Shown here: positions 6,018 through 7,380 of the stretch, one piece after another
Numbering within the stretch: position 1 is the first letter of the stretch
Layout: every line of letters begins with the position of its first letter
Source: Pseudomonadota bacterium
GTDB taxonomy: Bacteria > Pseudomonadota > Gammaproteobacteria > Burkholderiales > Burkholderiaceae_C
NCBI GenBank assembly: GCA_021798395.1
Contig: JAJZHS010000121.1
Span: forward strand, 1-7,380
Length of the DNA stretch: 7,380 bases
Direction of reading: 5' to 3'
Translations under genes and position numbers: made by a program
Notes under the pieces: generated by a model
Seen by the model: the letters and a program-made list of their open reading frames with translations, nothing else
What the model was told of the DNA's origin: nothing
The model's database searches: none

Positions 6018-6716
6018 ATGCGTCTCACGCCCGCCCTTCCCTCCCGGGTCGCGCTCAGCCACGACGCCGTGCGTGCGGCGCTGCGCGCGGCTCCCCGCCA
6101 GCGGCTGCGCGACGCCGCCGCCAGCCTGCTCGCGGGCATCGAGCGCGACACCCGGCGCGCGCGCAGCGTGCTCAGCGACCTTGCCGGCCGCAGCGGCAGC
6201 TTCGAGATCTGGGAACACTACCCTGTCCGGGACGCGGTCGATCCGCACAGCGGCTACCGCTTCTACTACCACGCGCATGCGCGTCGCATGCGCGACGAAC
6301 ACGGTCATTTCCACGTGTTCGCCCAACTTCCGGCGCGCGCCGGACAGCCCGACCACGCCCACCTGGTCGGCATTTCGGTCGACGCCCGCGGTTTTCCGCT
6401 GCGGGTGTTCACGACCAACCAATGGGTCACCGCCGAGCGCTGGCTGGCGGCGGTGCAGCTCGTGCGCGCGCTCGACCGCCTGGACCTGACGCAGGCCCGC
6501 CCGACGCGGGTGGCGCGCTGGGTGCAGGACACCGCACGCGTGTTCGCGCCGCAGATCGCCGCGGTGCTGCAACGGCGCGATGCGCGCATCGCGCAGCGCG
6601 CCGCGCGCCTCGGCGCCGACGCGGCGCGCCACGACCGGCGCACCCACATCGTGAGCCAGTGCCGGGTCGACCTGGGTTCCCAGTTTCGTCATTTGGAGGC
6701 CGCCGGAATCGTGTGA
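6018..6716 (+). CDS. Uncharacterised His-rich protein (DUF6969-like)
   Basis: A 232-residue soluble protein with no signal peptide or membrane segment. The first 60 residues are Ala/Arg-rich and likely helical. The conserved-looking core follows: WEHYP (65-69), YYHAH (83-87), HGHFHVF (95-101), HAHLVGISVDARGFPLRVF (113-131) and TTNQWVTAERW (132-142). The spaced HxH motifs (85/87, 95/97/99, 113/115) look like a metal site. The C-terminal third is Arg/Ala-rich helix. From memory the core resembles proteins filed as DUF6969, whose function is unknown. The ATG at 6018 is the first good one after the NPCAP gene (38 nt gap); the frame stays open further upstream but overlaps that gene, and the ribosome site is weak, so the start is moderately sure. 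Its last codons lie inside a terminator-like hairpin. Cotranscription with the small gene is likely. Confidence 0.75.
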   Translation: MRLTPALPSRVALSHDAVRAALRAAPRQRLRDAAASLLAGIERDTRRARSVLSDLAGRSGSFEIWEHYPVRDAVDPHSGYRFYYHAHARRMRDEHGHFHVFAQLPARAGQPDHAHLVGISVDARGFPLRVFTTNQWVTAERWLAAVQLVRALDRLDLTQARPTRVARWVQDTARVFAPQIAAVLQRRDARIAQRAARLGADAARHDRRTHIVSQCRVDLGSQFRHLEAAGIV

Positions 6717-6741
6717 TCCATCAACCGATACGGCTTTTTTT
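6702..6741 (+). terminator. Candidate intrinsic terminator or attenuator between the His-rich gene and the rhodanese gene
   Basis: GCCG (6702-6705) pairs with CGGC (6731-6734), and ATCG (6708-6711) with CGAT (6726-6729), separated by a small GA/A internal loop; TGA (6714-6716) can also pair with TCA (6721-6723). Seven T residues follow at 6735-6741. The stem overlaps the end and stop codon of the upstream gene. The rhodanese ribosome site begins only 10 nt after the T run, leaving no room for a separate promoter, so readthrough control is possible. Confidence 0.4.
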
Positions 6742-6762
6742 GTGCAACGTGGAGAAGAGAGC

Positions 6763-7380
6763 ATGAAACTTGTGAAGCACCTGATCGTCGCCGGCCTCGC
6801 CGGATCCGTCGCCCAGTTCGCTGCCGCGGCGGGCGTCCCGGCCCCGCTGGTGTCGCCGCAGTGGCTCAAGGCGCATCTGTCCGAAGTCACCGTGGTCGAC
6901 GTGCGCGAAGGCACGAAGGGCTTCACCGCCCAGCCCGAAGTGGGCAAGGACAAGAAGGGCCACGTCATGGTCAAGATGACCGGCGGCCACGTCCCCGGGG
7001 CGATCGCGGTCGACTTCGACAAGATCCGGCAGAACAAAGTCGAAGACGGCATGACCATCAAGGCGCAGATGCCCAGCGCTGCGTACTTCACCAAGGTGCT
7101 CGACGACGCCGGGCTGAACAGGGGCGACAAGCCGATCGTGATCGTGCCGACCGGCCAGACGGTCGACACCATGGACATGGCCACCCGCCTGTACTTCCAG
7201 CTGCGCTACTTCGGCGAGCCGGCGGCCAAGGTCGCGATCCTCAACGGCGGCGTCAACGCGTGGATCCTGGCCGGCAACGCGGTCAGCACCGACGCCGCGC
7301 CGAGCGCCGCCGGCAACTGGTCCGCCGGCCGCGAAGACAGGGCCATCCTGGCCACCCTCGCCGACGTCAAGGAGGGCGTT
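6763..7380 (+). CDS. Exported rhodanese-type sulfurtransferase (3'-truncated by window)
   Basis: The first 206 residues are visible and the frame is open at the window edge. A signal peptide is clear: basic MKLVKH, hydrophobic LIVAGLAGSVAQF, and likely cleavage after AAAA near 20-23, so the enzyme is probably periplasmic. The rhodanese domain starts at LVSPQWLKAHL (29-39), with VTVVDVRE (42-49), GGHVPGAIAVDFDKI (74-88), PIVIVPTGQTVDTMDMATRLYFQLRYFG (124-151) and VAILNGGVNAWILAG (157-171). The loop that holds the catalytic Cys in active domains reads PTGQTVDT here, with no Cys, as in the inactive N-terminal half of two-domain thiosulfate/3-mercaptopyruvate sulfurtransferases. A second, active domain is expected beyond the window. 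The ATG follows GGAGAAGAGAGC. Rhodaneses move sulfane sulfur from thiosulfate or persulfide to acceptors such as cyanide or thiols; the neighbourhood suggests sulfane sulfur handling linked to sqr. Confidence 0.88.
   Translation, partial: MKLVKHLIVAGLAGSVAQFAAAAGVPAPLVSPQWLKAHLSEVTVVDVREGTKGFTAQPEVGKDKKGHVMVKMTGGHVPGAIAVDFDKIRQNKVEDGMTIKAQMPSAAYFTKVLDDAGLNRGDKPIVIVPTGQTVDTMDMATRLYFQLRYFGEPAAKVAILNGGVNAWILAGNAVSTDAAPSAAGNWSAGREDRAILATLADVKEGV

Noticed and set aside
6015..7184. Minus-strand open frame of about 389 codons opposite the His-rich gene and rhodanese
   Set aside because: The plus-strand genes have ribosome sites, a signal peptide and a rhodanese domain; the antisense product shows no domain.

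Overview
The window is GC-rich bacterial DNA (about 70% G+C by eye) with dense, short-spaced genes. The gene content is sulfide:quinone oxidoreductase of the Acidithiobacillus ferrooxidans kind, a split YeeE/YedE transporter, an exported rhodanese, and GabD, NemA and PpnP homologues. This points to a sulfur-metabolising proteobacterium. A G/C-rich multi-hairpin intergenic element resembles repeats common in Burkholderiales, so a betaproteobacterium is the best guess, but the species cannot be fixed from this sequence.

Left block (1-2657, + strand): the 3' part of a succinate-semialdehyde dehydrogenase gene (gabD), an old-yellow-enzyme ene-reductase (nemA-like) and a pyrimidine/purine nucleoside phosphorylase (ppnP). 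Gaps are only 23 and 29 nt, so they are probably one transcript. They look like housekeeping or detoxification genes with no evident link to the sulfur genes.

Convergent spacer (2658-2887): about two copies of a 42/43-bp tandem repeat between two identical 13-bp segments, then a branched G/C hairpin element that runs to the stop codon of the opposing gene.

Right block (2888-7380): a sulfur locus arranged around a divergent regulatory region (4184-4515). Leftward is sqr, which oxidises sulfide and passes electrons to quinone. Rightward are two YeeE/YedE half-transporters overlapping by ATGA, a very small exported protein with four NPCAP motifs, an uncharacterised His-rich protein, and the first 206 codons of a secreted tandem-type rhodanese. 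The divergent region holds a perfect CTTGAC-N4-GTCAAG palindrome of the FNR/CRP type. Together the block looks like a unit that oxidises sulfide, moves reduced sulfur (probably thiosulfate) across the inner membrane and handles sulfane sulfur in the periplasm.

The least explained parts are the NPCAP-repeat peptide, its His-motif neighbour, and a terminator-like hairpin immediately before the rhodanese gene.
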